DNA of 54,496 nucleotides from JAQBDA01 sp032124675 (GTDB taxonomy: Bacteria > Chloroflexota > Anaerolineae > Anaerolineales > UBA4823). The number at the start of each line of letters is the position of its first letter. Position 1 is the first letter of the stretch. Below the pieces are notes generated by a model. The model worked only from the letters and a program-made list of their open reading frames with translations. It searched no databases and was not told the origin of the DNA. Shown here piece after piece: positions 1-8,966 of the stretch. The stretch spans positions 1 to 54,496 of the forward strand of contig JAQBDA010000230.1 of the NCBI GenBank assembly GCA_032124675.1, read 5' to 3'. Both the position numbers and the translations under genes were made by a program.

Positions 1-954
1 GCCGCATCCGTCCCGTGGCTGCTGAAGAACATCCTCGCGACTGGGAACCCGCTGTACCCGTTTATCTATCCCAGCGGGGCAATGGATGCGTTCCGGCTCG
101 AGCAGTACCAGGGCTACCCGATCTGGGGCGACTGGCGAGAGTTACTGCTGCTGCCCTGGCGGGCGACGGCAGCAGGTCACGAAGGTGCACCGGGTTACGG
201 GGCTTCCATCGGTCCGCTGATCTTGGGTCTGGCGCCCATCTGCATCGCCGGCTGGCTGTTGAAGCTCGACCCCAGGCTGCGCAGGCTGCTGCCTGCAGCC
301 GCCCTGGCAGGGTTGGGGTTGGTCAGCTGGGCGGTGGCGGGGCGGTTGTCCGGATACCTGCTCCAGACCCGGCTTTATCTGGCGTTCTTCCCGGCGCTGG
401 CGCTGCTGGCGGGGGGCGGTTACCGGGTGCTCGCCAGGATCAGATACCCCGAAGTGCGACTCGGCAGGCTGGCCGGAAGCCTGGTCGTCCTGGTCCTGGG
501 ATTGAACCTTCTAAATATCGGGTTGGATGTACTGTCCAAAGGGGCGGTACAGACGGCCGTGGGCATAAAATCTTCTCAGCAATACCTCGATGACAACCTG
601 GGATGGTATGCCCCGGCAGTGCGTTCGCTCCAGGAGCTGCCGGGTGATGGGCGAATTCTGATGTTGTGGGAGCCGCGCAGCCTGTACTGCGCCCCACGCT
701 GCCAGCCGGATGAAGTGCTGGACCGCTGGCGCAGAGACCTGGAAAAATTAGGTCAACCCGCGCAAATCCTGGCAGAGTGGCGCAGAGAAGGGCTTACACA
801 TCTGCTGGTCCATCGCGCGGGGGCAGCATTCATCCGCCAGGAGGACGATCGCTATTCGCCTGCGGAATGGCAGGCGCTGGATGAACTCTTGGGGATGCTG
901 GCGCCTGTAGCCGAGTTTGGTGAAGCTTATACGCTCTACAGGCTGGGTCCGTGA
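1..954 (+). CDS. Glycosyltransferase-39-like membrane protein, 5' partial
   Basis: The reading frame is open from the first base, so the N-terminus lies outside the window; the visible 317 residues are the C-terminal part. The first visible residues (PWLLKNILATGNPLYPFIYP) resemble the lumenal-loop motif of the GT39/PMT-type transferases and related polyprenol-phosphate-sugar-using membrane enzymes. Several hydrophobic helices follow, then a soluble tail of about 120 residues. It ends in a GTGA overlap with the next gene, so the two are probably translationally coupled. Family membership is inferred from local motif and topology; the substrate cannot be told, and the catalytic N-terminal loop is not in view. 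Confidence 0.75.
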   Translation, partial: AASVPWLLKNILATGNPLYPFIYPSGAMDAFRLEQYQGYPIWGDWRELLLLPWRATAAGHEGAPGYGASIGPLILGLAPICIAGWLLKLDPRLRRLLPAAALAGLGLVSWAVAGRLSGYLLQTRLYLAFFPALALLAGGGYRVLARIRYPEVRLGRLAGSLVVLVLGLNLLNIGLDVLSKGAVQTAVGIKSSQQYLDDNLGWYAPAVRSLQELPGDGRILMLWEPRSLYCAPRCQPDEVLDRWRRDLEKLGQPAQILAEWRREGLTHLLVHRAGAAFIRQEDDRYSPAEWQALDELLGMLAPVAEFGEAYTLYRLGP

Positions 955-2588
955 GCTGGCGCGAATACCTCGCTTTGGGTGTCATCGGGGTGCTGACACT
1001 GCTGCTGGTGGCTTACTTCCAGACCACGCCGGGTTATATGGATGCAGAATACTATTTCTCCGGCGGGCGGAGCCTCGCTGCGGGAGAGGGTTTCAAGGAG
1101 TGGATTCTCTGGAACTATCTGGATGACCCGCTGGGCCTGCCGCATCCCTCGCATGCTTACTGGATGCCGCTGGCTTCTATCGTGACCTGGCTTGGGATGC
1201 TGCTGACGGGATCGGATACCTTTGCTGCCGGGCGGCTCGGATTCCTGTTGATCGCAGGTTGCATTCCCCCATTAACCGCCGCCCTGGCATATCAGCTCAT
1301 GCCTCAGCGTGCTTCAGCCTGGCTGGCTGGGCTGTTGGCGGTCTTCCCGGTGTTCTACCTGCCGTATCTGCCAACAAGCGATACATTCGCCATTTATATG
1401 CTCCTGGGCACATGCTGGCTCTGGCTGGCAGCCGGGTACCCGCTCATTTTCGAACGCAGCCTGCCGGTAGGGAAACCACGCACATATTTTCGGCTGATGC
1501 TGTTGGGGGCTGTCAGCGGGCTGATGCATCTGGCACGAGCGGATGGTCTGGTCTGGCTTATCCTGGCGTTGGGGAGCGTCATCATCTGGCACCGTGGGAC
1601 GAAGGCTGATGTCATAGAAACGGCTGCCAGCACTGCAAAATTCGATTGGAAAGCCATTCTGGCTCAGTCCGGCAGCTGCTTTTTAGGATACCTGCTGGTC
1701 ATGGCTCCCTGGCTGGCGCGCAATCTGGCTGTATTCGGCAGCCTGCTGGCACCAGGGGGGTTGAAGGCACTTTGGTTCATCGGCTACAACGACCTGTATG
1801 CTTTCCCAGCTGGAGTGCTCACTGCAGCTCGCTGGTGGTCCAGTGGTCTGTTCCCCATCCTCCAGACCAGAATTTGGGCGTTGGGCCAGAATTTACAGAC
1901 TCTCCTGGCGGTGCAGTGGATGATTATCCTGGCGCCGTTGGTCGTCTGGGGATTTTGGAGACGCCACACTGATCGAGTTGTGCAGATTGGTTTGGCAGCA
2001 ATGCTTTCGATCCTGTTTTTGATGACAGTAATGTTCCCCTTTGCCGGGGCGCGCGGTGGTTTCTTTCACTCGGGCGCGGCGTTGCAGCCGCTGTATTGGG
2101 CAGTGGCTCCGGTCGGGCTGCAGGCTTTCGTCGAGTGGGGAGAACGGGTGCGCGGCTGGAAGCCCCAGTCCTGGCGGGTTTTCGCGGCTGCTGTCCTGGC
2201 TGGAGCAATAATCCTCTCCCTGGTGGTAGCAGGCAGCCGGGTTTTCGGAGCAGATTGGCAGCAGCCTGTCTGGGGAGCTAGCCACGTGCAGTACGCTCGG
2301 CTGGGGCAGGAATTGGATGCACTCGGTGCCGGCAGCCAGGATGTTGTGCTGGTCAATAATCCTCCAGGTTTTTACCTGGCTGCTGGGAAGCCGGCTGTAG
2401 CAATCCCAAATGGCGGACCAGATATCTTGCTTGCGGTGGCGGAGAGATACAAAGCCCGTTTCATTATCCTGGAAGGCAACCACCCTCCGGGACTGAATGA
2501 CCTATACCGGCAGCCAGCGAGCCGTCCTGATCTACATTATGTGGAAACCATATCAGGAGCGCACCTGATTGAAATATTCCCTGACTGA
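951..2588 (+). CDS. Multi-pass membrane protein, glycosyltransferase-39-like
   Basis: A 545-residue protein starting at GTG, overlapping the upstream TGA by four bases. It starts with a membrane helix, followed by an acidic segment (YMDAEYYFSGGRSLAAGEG) in the place where GT39/ArnT-like enzymes carry the catalytic Asp and a Tyr-rich loop. About ten further hydrophobic helices follow, then a C-terminal soluble domain of about 140 residues. The arrangement as the middle gene of three similar ones suggests a surface glycan or glycoprotein assembly role. No biochemical function can be assigned with confidence; the GT39-like call rests on topology and the first-loop acidic motif. Confidence 0.7.
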   Translation: MSWREYLALGVIGVLTLLLVAYFQTTPGYMDAEYYFSGGRSLAAGEGFKEWILWNYLDDPLGLPHPSHAYWMPLASIVTWLGMLLTGSDTFAAGRLGFLLIAGCIPPLTAALAYQLMPQRASAWLAGLLAVFPVFYLPYLPTSDTFAIYMLLGTCWLWLAAGYPLIFERSLPVGKPRTYFRLMLLGAVSGLMHLARADGLVWLILALGSVIIWHRGTKADVIETAASTAKFDWKAILAQSGSCFLGYLLVMAPWLARNLAVFGSLLAPGGLKALWFIGYNDLYAFPAGVLTAARWWSSGLFPILQTRIWALGQNLQTLLAVQWMIILAPLVVWGFWRRHTDRVVQIGLAAMLSILFLMTVMFPFAGARGGFFHSGAALQPLYWAVAPVGLQAFVEWGERVRGWKPQSWRVFAAAVLAGAIILSLVVAGSRVFGADWQQPVWGASHVQYARLGQELDALGAGSQDVVLVNNPPGFYLAAGKPAVAIPNGGPDILLAVAERYKARFIILEGNHPPGLNDLYRQPASRPDLHYVETISGAHLIEIFPD

Positions 2589-2652
2589 CGCAAGCAATGC
2601 CAGCACTCTTAATCTCCCTGGTGTCGTGGGCAGAGCTTCAGGACAGGCTCAA

Positions 2653-4098
2653 ATGAGAGCATGGCTGTTGCTGCCGCTTAGCGCAATTGCGGTAGGGGTT
2701 TACCTGCTCGCCAGCAACTCAGTATCAGGGATAGGGTTCCCGCTGGACGACGCCTGGATCCACCAGACCTATGCCCGCAGCCTGGCGGTGAGTGGAGAGT
2801 GGGCGTTTTTCCCCGGTCAGCCATCAGCCGGGTCGACAGCTCCGTTGTGGTCGCTGCTGCTGTCGGTCGGGCACTTCCTGAGCCTTGGTCCATACGTTTG
2901 GACCTTCGCACTGGGTGCAATATCCCTGTTCGGATTGGCCTATACGGGTATGCTCTTGTTCGGGAAATTGTGTCCGATCTGCCCGAGATATGCCTTCCTT
3001 GTCGGTGTCTTCCTGGTGCTGGAATGGCATCTGGTATGGGCGGCGGCCTCCGGGATGGAGACCCTTTTGCAGGCTGTTCTTATCCTGCTTGTGCTGCTGC
3101 TCCTGCTCGGTAAATCCCCTGCCTGGTTTTGGATTGGGCTGCTGGTCGGTTTGAGCGCCTGGGTGAGACCGGACGGCATCACGCTTCTCGGACCGGCGCT
3201 AATGGTATTGTTCCTCGGGACGGGTGGTTGGCTAGACCGCTTGCGGAGAGGGGTATATCTGTTACTGGGTTTCGGCCTCTTATTTTTACCCTACCTGTTG
3301 TTCAACCAGTTGTTGGCAGGCAGCTGGTGGCCGAACACCTTCTTTGCGAAACAGGCTGAATATGCAGCAGAGCTTAATAGTGATATTTTCTACCGTCTGT
3401 GGGAGCAAGCAGCGCTGCCCCTGGTTGGGGCAGGTGTGCTGCTGCTGCCAGGATTCATCTATTCTCTGGTAGTCTCCCTCCGGCAAAAAGCCTGGGCACA
3501 GCTCGCCGGTTGGATATGGTTTGTCGGTTATCTGACGATCTATGCGCTGCGTCTGCCGGTGACATACCAGCATGGGCGCTATCTCATGCCTGCTATGCCG
3601 GTGTACTTCCTGTGGGGGTTGGCTGGGGTGTCATTGGCGCTATCAAGCTTGCCAGAGCGTCCGGTATGGCGAATTCTTGGGCGGACCTGGCTGGTATCGA
3701 TTGTCGTCGTATGGGTGGCGTTCTTCTTGATCGGGGCAAATGCATACCGCAGGGATGTAGCTGTGATCCAGACTGAGATGGTGGCAACAGCACACTGGGT
3801 AGCAGAGAATATCCCTCCCGGGGACCTGGTGGCTGCCCATGATATCGGAGCGCTTGGATATTACGGCGGGCATGCTCTGCTTGATCTGGCGGGTCTGATT
3901 TCCCCGGAAGTGATCCCCTTCATCCGTGACCAAACATTGTTGGAAGCATACCTTGATGAACAGATGGTGGATTACCTGGTCACATTCCCATCCTGGTATC
4001 CCATCCTTGTAAGGGACTTGCAGCCGGTGTTTCGAAGCCGTGGTACAATCGCCCCAGTTATTGGGGGTGAAAACATGGTGGTATATCGTTGGCGCTGA
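2653..4098 (+). CDS. Multi-pass membrane protein, glycosyltransferase-like
   Basis: Chosen start is ATG at 2653, just before the first membrane helix, giving 481 residues; a TTG at 2569 would add 28 polar residues and overlap the previous gene. The first loop carries FPLDDAWIHQTYARSLA, an acidic DD motif as in GT39-like enzymes, followed by around ten helices and a motif GLSAWVRPDG typical of this kind of bacterial polytopic protein. The C-terminal ~90 residues are soluble and include a conserved-looking AAHDIGALGYYGG stretch. It closes a three-gene run of related membrane proteins. Substrate unknown. Confidence 0.72.
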   Translation: MRAWLLLPLSAIAVGVYLLASNSVSGIGFPLDDAWIHQTYARSLAVSGEWAFFPGQPSAGSTAPLWSLLLSVGHFLSLGPYVWTFALGAISLFGLAYTGMLLFGKLCPICPRYAFLVGVFLVLEWHLVWAAASGMETLLQAVLILLVLLLLLGKSPAWFWIGLLVGLSAWVRPDGITLLGPALMVLFLGTGGWLDRLRRGVYLLLGFGLLFLPYLLFNQLLAGSWWPNTFFAKQAEYAAELNSDIFYRLWEQAALPLVGAGVLLLPGFIYSLVVSLRQKAWAQLAGWIWFVGYLTIYALRLPVTYQHGRYLMPAMPVYFLWGLAGVSLALSSLPERPVWRILGRTWLVSIVVVWVAFFLIGANAYRRDVAVIQTEMVATAHWVAENIPPGDLVAAHDIGALGYYGGHALLDLAGLISPEVIPFIRDQTLLEAYLDEQMVDYLVTFPSWYPILVRDLQPVFRSRGTIAPVIGGENMVVYRWR

Positions 4099-4137
4099 TA
4101 TGATGACAAAATCCTATGCAATATCTCCAGGCCTATG

Positions 4138-4166
4138 TTGCCCGGTAAAATCTATTGTGCTATACT
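4138..4166 (+). promoter_or_regulatory. Predicted sigma70-type promoter for the two-component pair
   Basis: TTGCCC (4138-4143) and TATACT (4161-4166) are separated by 17 bases. The expected transcription start near 4173 lies just upstream of the response-regulator start, and makes a start at 4155 impossible, supporting 4191 or 4203. Confidence 0.6.
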
Positions 4167-4202
4167 CTCTCCGACGCGCCAGGTGTTGGGATGCAGGCTG
4201 CC

Positions 4203-4898
4203 ATGGATGAGATTACGATAGTTATTGTTGAAGACCATCCCTTGTTTCAACAAGGGATGGCAGATGTGCTGTCTCTTCAGGAAGGCTTCGAAGTTCTCGC
4301 TTGTGCAGGCTCAGGGGAGACAGGTTTAGAATTAATCTGTAATCTCCGCCCGCGGGTGGCTCTTGTCGATGTGAACTTACCAGGGATAAACGGACAGCAG
4401 ATCACACTCGAGCTGGTGGATGGTAAAATCCCCACCAGAGTAATCCTGCTCACCGGATATGATGATCTCGAGCAGCAGATCCATGCCATGCGATCGGGAG
4501 CAGCTGCTTTCTGTACTAAAAATATCCAGCCAGATGACCTGATCCGTGTGATCCACCAGGTGGCAGAAGGGTTGTATGTCATAAATGGGCGCGTGTACGA
4601 AAAACCCCAACTTCAGGCTTATCTGGATAGATTTATTCCGAATGCACCACCACCCAATGGAATCCGGACCCAGTCCGTACAGCCATTGTCCATCCGTGAG
4701 ATGGATGTCCTGACCTGTGTAACCCAGGGAATGAGCAATAAAGAAATCGCGCTGAAGTTAGGCATCAGCCAGCAAACCGTCAAGAATCATGTCACCTCAA
4801 TCCTGCGTAAGCTTGGATTGGGAGATCGCACTCAGGCAGCAATATACGCTGTTCAACAAGGTTGGGTGCAGCTGCACAAACCTAAATCAACTTCTTAG
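4203..4898 (+). CDS. NarL/FixJ-family response regulator (DegU-like)
   Basis: A 231-residue two-domain regulator. The receiver domain (about 1-120) shows the acidic pair E10-D11, the phospho-acceptor D56 in VALVDVNLPG, the switch Thr in LLTGYD and Lys in FCTKN. A LuxR-type helix-turn-helix (about 165-228) carries LSIREMDVL and SNKEIALKLGISQQTVKNHV, so it should bind DNA on phosphorylation. The next gene is a DegS-like histidine kinase ten bases downstream, presumably its partner. Start chosen at the ATG before DEITIVIVEDHP; an in-frame ATG four codons earlier is possible. It stands directly upstream of the Flp/Tad pilus genes, which are candidate targets (inference). Confidence 0.9.
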   Translation: MDEITIVIVEDHPLFQQGMADVLSLQEGFEVLACAGSGETGLELICNLRPRVALVDVNLPGINGQQITLELVDGKIPTRVILLTGYDDLEQQIHAMRSGAAAFCTKNIQPDDLIRVIHQVAEGLYVINGRVYEKPQLQAYLDRFIPNAPPPNGIRTQSVQPLSIREMDVLTCVTQGMSNKEIALKLGISQQTVKNHVTSILRKLGLGDRTQAAIYAVQQGWVQLHKPKSTS

Positions 4899-4908
4899 GA
4901 GTGTGGGT

Positions 4909-5967
4909 ATGGTCGCTACAGACACACAAGATGAGGTCAGTCGCTGGGACGTACTGAAGAAAAATGTCGAGGATGCACTCGACCAGGCAAAACGCGAGAT
5001 GACCGAGATCGATATGATGCTCGAACAGAGCCAGTTGGAGGTCAATAAGCTAACCCAGCGCAACGGCTCGATATCTGCGCATCTACAGCAGGTGCAGGGC
5101 CAGTTTGACAGCCTGCCGAGAGCGGATATCCGTATGGCGTATGATTCCGCCCTGGATGCCCAACAACGACTGTTCGTGATGCGCGGGCAGCTGGAAAAAC
5201 TGCAGAGCGACCAGGCACACCTGGAACGTAATGTCGTCATACTGGAAAAGGTCATGCACGAGATGGAGGGGGGTGAGCCGGACAAAGGCAAGCGCGGATC
5301 GTCCTCTATGGTCGAGACCGTTGAAATGATGGTACAGGCGCAGGAGGCTGAGCGCCAGAGGCTGGCTCGCCAGATGCACGATGGTCCCGCTCAGGCGCTC
5401 TCCAACTTTATATTGCAGACCGAGATCGCCATGCGTCTGTTCGATCTCGACCAGGAGAAAGCCAGGGACGAGCTTAACAACCTCAAGCTCTCGGCGACGA
5501 AGACATTCCAGAAAGTGCGTGATTTCATCTTTGACCTGCGCCCAATGATGCTGGATGACCTGGGTCTGGTCCCGACCCTCAAGCGGTATATCGAAGCCTA
5601 CGCTGACCAGCCGTCGATGGATGTTCGCCTGAGCCTCACGGGAACGGAAAGGCGTCTCGAACCATATCTGGAGGTGATGGTATTCCGGGCGATCCAGGAG
5701 CTACTGAATAACGCTATCCGTCACAGCCAGGCCACCCAGGTCAAGGTGCAGGCGGATATGAGCGATACCAACGTACGCATCATAGTGGATGACAACGGCA
5801 AGGGATTCGACGTTGACACCCTTGATGAGAAGAGCAATCTGGGTCTGAAGGTGATCCGGGACCGGGTGGAGATGTTAGGCGGGTTTATTGAGGTGGACAG
5901 CGTCTCCGGGCAGGGCACCCGGGTGACGTTCCAGCTGCCTGCTGCATTAAATGCTGAGTTATCATAA
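4909..5967 (+). CDS. Cytoplasmic DegS-like sensor histidine kinase
   Basis: A 352-residue kinase without membrane segments. Residues ~8-125 are a long coiled-coil sensor region, as in DegS. The HisKA_3 dimerisation helix holds the phospho-accepting His at ~157 in RQMHDGPAQALSN; the HATPase domain has the N box QELLNNAIRHS, G1 box DDNGKGFD and a G2-like GLKVIRDRVEMLGG. Start chosen at ATG 4909, preceded by AGGAG at 4897-4901; an upstream in-frame extension would lie inside the regulator gene. The regulator-then-kinase order is the reverse of the Bacillus degSU order. The signal sensed is unknown; with no transmembrane segment it should be cytoplasmic. Confidence 0.9.
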   Translation: MVATDTQDEVSRWDVLKKNVEDALDQAKREMTEIDMMLEQSQLEVNKLTQRNGSISAHLQQVQGQFDSLPRADIRMAYDSALDAQQRLFVMRGQLEKLQSDQAHLERNVVILEKVMHEMEGGEPDKGKRGSSSMVETVEMMVQAQEAERQRLARQMHDGPAQALSNFILQTEIAMRLFDLDQEKARDELNNLKLSATKTFQKVRDFIFDLRPMMLDDLGLVPTLKRYIEAYADQPSMDVRLSLTGTERRLEPYLEVMVFRAIQELLNNAIRHSQATQVKVQADMSDTNVRIIVDDNGKGFDVDTLDEKSNLGLKVIRDRVEMLGGFIEVDSVSGQGTRVTFQLPAALNAELS

Positions 5968-5995
5968 CTGCAAGGAAAATTACATGATTTGGGTA

Positions 5996-6024
5996 TTGCA
6001 AAATTTTAAAAGATTTTATATAAT
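5996..6024 (+). promoter_or_regulatory. Strong predicted promoter of the Flp pilin gene
   Basis: TTGCAA (5996-6001) and a consensus TATAAT (6019-6024) are spaced by 17 bases in an AT-rich stretch unlike the surrounding sequence. It drives the pilin gene, which is followed by its own terminator, as expected for a highly expressed major subunit. Confidence 0.7.
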
Positions 6025-6078
6025 GTTACTAACGTTGAGCATTAGAGTTTCACCAATCTTAGAAAGGAGGTAAATGCC

Positions 6079-6225
6079 ATGTTGTTCGCACCGAAGGAAA
6101 AAGGTCAGGGTCTTGTGGAGTATGCGCTAATTCTTGTTTTGGTCGCGATTGTTGTAATCGTTATTCTCGCTCTCCTCGGCCCCGCTATCGGCAATGTGTT
6201 CAGCAACATCATGACCAACATCTAG
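6079..6225 (+). CDS. flp: Flp/Fap-type major pilin, 48 residues
   Basis: A small gene below common ORF length limits. The prepilin has a short charged leader ending in KG, followed by QGLVEYALILVLVAIVVIV: the Glu-Tyr pair and hydrophobic run are the hallmark of Flp pilins processed by a class III prepilin peptidase, with cleavage expected after the Gly of EKG. A strong ribosome site AGAAAGGAGG (6061-6070) lies eight bases before ATG 6079. It has its own consensus promoter and hairpin terminator, and stands just upstream of cpaB-cpaE-cpaF-tadB-tadC, so it is the main subunit of that pilus. No prepilin peptidase gene is in this window. Confidence 0.92.
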   Translation: MLFAPKEKGQGLVEYALILVLVAIVVIVILALLGPAIGNVFSNIMTNI

Positions 6226-6274
6226 TTTGGGGGTTGCAATACATCTGTCGTATCATGATATCCGTCGATAAGGT

Positions 6275-6306
6275 CGAGGCCCTGCCGCAGATAAGGCAGG
6301 GCTTCG
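6275..6306 (+). terminator. Hairpin terminator after the pilin gene
   Basis: Two 12-base arms (6275-6286 and 6295-6306, one G-U pair, eight of the pairs GC-rich and perfect) enclose an eight-base loop. Followed by a short pyrimidine-rich tail rather than a long T run, so termination may be partial, allowing some read-through into cpaB. Confidence 0.65.
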
Positions 6307-6389
6307 TCCTTAAAGAATCATGCCAAACACAAAATTTTTGCTAACAGAATTGTATGGGAAAATTACTACTGAATTAACGCCTGCTTGGC

Positions 6390-6395
6390 TATAAT
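6390..6395 (+). promoter_or_regulatory. Possible -10 element for the tad operon
   Basis: A consensus TATAAT sits about 65 bases upstream of cpaB, after the pilin terminator. No good -35 is seen at the usual distance (TACTGA at 6367-6372), so the promoter may be weak or activator-dependent, perhaps using the response regulator encoded upstream. Confidence 0.4.
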
Positions 6396-6459
6396 TCATG
6401 TATCTTTATGGAAAATTCATCAATTGTTGTCAGAAACACCGATTGGAGTGGAGGCAGTC

Positions 6460-7599
6460 ATGCGTAGAGGCCGCATATTTATCTATCTGGCGTTCATCAT
6501 CATCCTGGCATTAGTCGCCTTTGTTGTGGTTTGGCAGCGATTCTTGCAGCCGCAATCGACCGCACAACCGGAAGGGCCAGCACCTACCCCTATTGTTGAA
6601 ACCGTCAACGTGGTTGTACTGACCCAGCGTGTACCCCGTGGTACTCCCCTGGAACCATCCTTGTTGAATTTGGTGCCTATCCAGCGTGACCTGTTCATTG
6701 AGGGTATGTTCACCAATGTCAATGAGGTCGACGGGAGGTTGGCGAAGTTCGACCTTGAATCCGGCATCCTGCTGACCAATGGCATGCTGGTCAGCAGCGC
6801 CGAGCAGCTATCGGACACCGGCTCTACTGCCGCATTGTCTATCCCGCGTGGCATGGTAGCGGTCTCGATACCAATCAGCCGTCTCTCCAGTGTATCTTAT
6901 GCACCTCAATCTGGCGATCATGTAAATGTCATCGTAAGCTTGCTCATGATCGACCTGGATACGGATTATCAGACCAAGCTGCCGAACATGGCCGGCGTCG
7001 TGATCGCACCGGGAACGGTCGGTGAAGAGGGACCTAACTACCTGACCGCCCAGGTCAGCGGTGGTGGGGAAGAGGGTACAGCAGTTGGGAAGGCTGAGTT
7101 GGTGCCGGGTTTGGGGCAGACTGTGTACTCGATGCCGACAGAGCAGCAGCGGCCGCGCCTGGTGAGCCAGTCACTTCTCCAGGACGTGGTAATACTTAAA
7201 GTGGGCGATTTTCCCTATGAAGGTCTCCCTGAACCTACCCCTGAACCTGTCGAGGGCGAAGTGGCACCACCGGTGGAAGAGGGTCAAGACCAGCCGCCCG
7301 AACCACCGCCCGCACCAGATGTGATCACATTGATCGTCACACCGCAGGATGCCATCACCCTGAACTATCTGTTATACTATCAGGCAGCTTTAGGCTCCCA
7401 GCTCACTCTGGCGCTCCGATCTGCTGAGGATGACACTCGCGTTGCCACAGAGGCTGTAACCATGCAGTACCTGCTTGAGCAGTACAATATCCCCGTACCC
7501 GCCAAGCTCCCTTATGGTGTAGAGCCACGGCAGGACCAGGTCGTGCTGCCGCCCCTCAAGAACGATGTCCAACCCCAGACTCAACAACCAAACCAGTAA
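6460..7599 (+). CDS. cpaB: Flp pilus assembly protein CpaB/RcpC
   Basis: A 379-residue protein with an N-terminal membrane anchor (about 7-24, YLAFIIILALVAFVVVWQRF) and an extracytoplasmic SAF-like domain (TQRVPRGTPLEPSLLNLVPI) typical of CpaB/RcpC, then a second domain with a Pro/Glu-rich insert (about 275-290). Start chosen at ATG 6460, preceded by GGAG and GAGG; an upstream ATG at 6385 overlaps the predicted -10. In diderms this protein works with the secretin; no secretin gene is present here, consistent with a monoderm envelope. It is the first gene of a six-gene co-directional run. Confidence 0.87.
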   Translation: MRRGRIFIYLAFIIILALVAFVVVWQRFLQPQSTAQPEGPAPTPIVETVNVVVLTQRVPRGTPLEPSLLNLVPIQRDLFIEGMFTNVNEVDGRLAKFDLESGILLTNGMLVSSAEQLSDTGSTAALSIPRGMVAVSIPISRLSSVSYAPQSGDHVNVIVSLLMIDLDTDYQTKLPNMAGVVIAPGTVGEEGPNYLTAQVSGGGEEGTAVGKAELVPGLGQTVYSMPTEQQRPRLVSQSLLQDVVILKVGDFPYEGLPEPTPEPVEGEVAPPVEEGQDQPPEPPPAPDVITLIVTPQDAITLNYLLYYQAALGSQLTLALRSAEDDTRVATEAVTMQYLLEQYNIPVPAKLPYGVEPRQDQVVLPPLKNDVQPQTQQPNQ

Positions 7600-7675
7600 G
7601 CTCGGTGGTAGCTTCGCATAGAACAGGGATGGATTGTGATCCATATTTGAAATGGTGATTTACGGAGATATGTGA

Positions 7676-8944
7676 ATGGGAACGGATGACAAGATTCGGG
7701 TATTGATCGTTGACGATGTCGCGGAGACGCGCGAGAATATTCGCCGCCTGCTGCAGTTCGAAAACGATGTTGAAGTAGTTGGTGTTGCCGGCACTGGCAG
7801 AGAAGCCATTGCTGTCGCAAAGGATGTCCGCCCGGATGTGGTTTTGATGGACATTAACATGCCAGATATGGATGGAATTGCCGCAACCGAGACCATCCGG
7901 CGGACAGTCTACTTCACCCAGATCGTCGTTCTATCTGTTCAGGGTGACCCGAACTATATGCGCCGGGCGATGCTGGCCGGCGCCCGGGATTTCCTTACCA
8001 AACCGCCCTCGGTGGACGAGCTGACATCTGCAATCCGCAGAGCGGGAAAGATGGCACAAGAGGAACGATCCAAGGCACCGATTGCCGCTCAAGGTGGAGG
8101 GGGAGCACACGGTGTTATCCTCAATCCGGTAACAAGCGGCAAAGTTATCGTGGTCTACAGCCCGAAAGGTGGGGCGGGCTGCACTACAGTTGCCGTAAAC
8201 CTGGCAATGGCGCTCCATAATGAAGAGTCACCGGTGATCCTGGTGGATGGCAACCTGCAGTACGGGGATGTGACGGTATTTCTCAATGAACAGGGAAAAA
8301 ATACGATCATGGACCTGGCACCGCGTGCCGATGAGCTCGATCCCGAGATCCTGGAAGAGGTCTTGATCACACATAAGACCTCTAAGGTGCGGATTTTGGC
8401 TGCTCCGGCGCGTCCGGAATATGCCGAGAGCGTCACCGGCGAACAGTTCGGAAAAGTGATCCAGTATCTCAGGCGGATGTACTCTTATATCGTCATCGAC
8501 ACCTCTTCAACACTGACCGATGAGGTGGTGGCGGCAATCGATAATGCCGATCTGGTGATCCTGCTCACCACTCAGGATATACCCGCAATCAAGAATGCTC
8601 GCCTGTTCTTTGACCTGGCGAATGTGCTCAACCTCAGCCCGAAGCGGATCGTGTTTGCAATGAACCGCTACGATAAACGCATCGGGATCACCCCGGAGAA
8701 AATTGGGGAGAGCTTCAAGCACGAGATAGTTGCAGTGCTGCCATTGGATGAGCGGGTGGTGATCCCCTCGATCAACCGGGGGGTGCCCTTTATCCTGGCA
8801 GACAAATCGAAACCGATATCAAAGGCCGTCTTGCAGCTGGCAGAGGCTGTACGCCACCGTTTGACTGAGCTGGCGCAGATGGATGAAGATAAACAAGATG
8901 GTAAAGTATTGGTTGGGGCTGCTCGAAAATTGAGCAGACAATAG
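7676..8944 (+). CDS. cpaE: CpaE/TadZ-like protein: receiver domain plus MinD/ParA ATPase
   Basis: A 422-residue pilus localisation/assembly factor. The N-terminal receiver-like domain (about 6-125) keeps D13-D14, the putative phospho-acceptor D59 in VVLMDINMPD, and Lys in FLTKPPS. The C-terminal domain (about 155-400) has a deviant Walker A SPKGGAGCTT and ILVDGNLQYGDV, as in MinD/ParA ATPases. CpaE/TadZ marks the site of Tad machine assembly. Good Shine-Dalgarno GGAG at 7664-7667 before ATG 7676. The retained receiver residues are notable because many TadZ proteins have a degenerate receiver; phosphorylation could link it to a kinase. Confidence 0.88.
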   Translation: MGTDDKIRVLIVDDVAETRENIRRLLQFENDVEVVGVAGTGREAIAVAKDVRPDVVLMDINMPDMDGIAATETIRRTVYFTQIVVLSVQGDPNYMRRAMLAGARDFLTKPPSVDELTSAIRRAGKMAQEERSKAPIAAQGGGGAHGVILNPVTSGKVIVVYSPKGGAGCTTVAVNLAMALHNEESPVILVDGNLQYGDVTVFLNEQGKNTIMDLAPRADELDPEILEEVLITHKTSKVRILAAPARPEYAESVTGEQFGKVIQYLRRMYSYIVIDTSSTLTDEVVAAIDNADLVILLTTQDIPAIKNARLFFDLANVLNLSPKRIVFAMNRYDKRIGITPEKIGESFKHEIVAVLPLDERVVIPSINRGVPFILADKSKPISKAVLQLAEAVRHRLTELAQMDEDKQDGKVLVGAARKLSRQ

Positions 8945-8966
8945 CCCTCAGCCGGGATTGGTGTCT

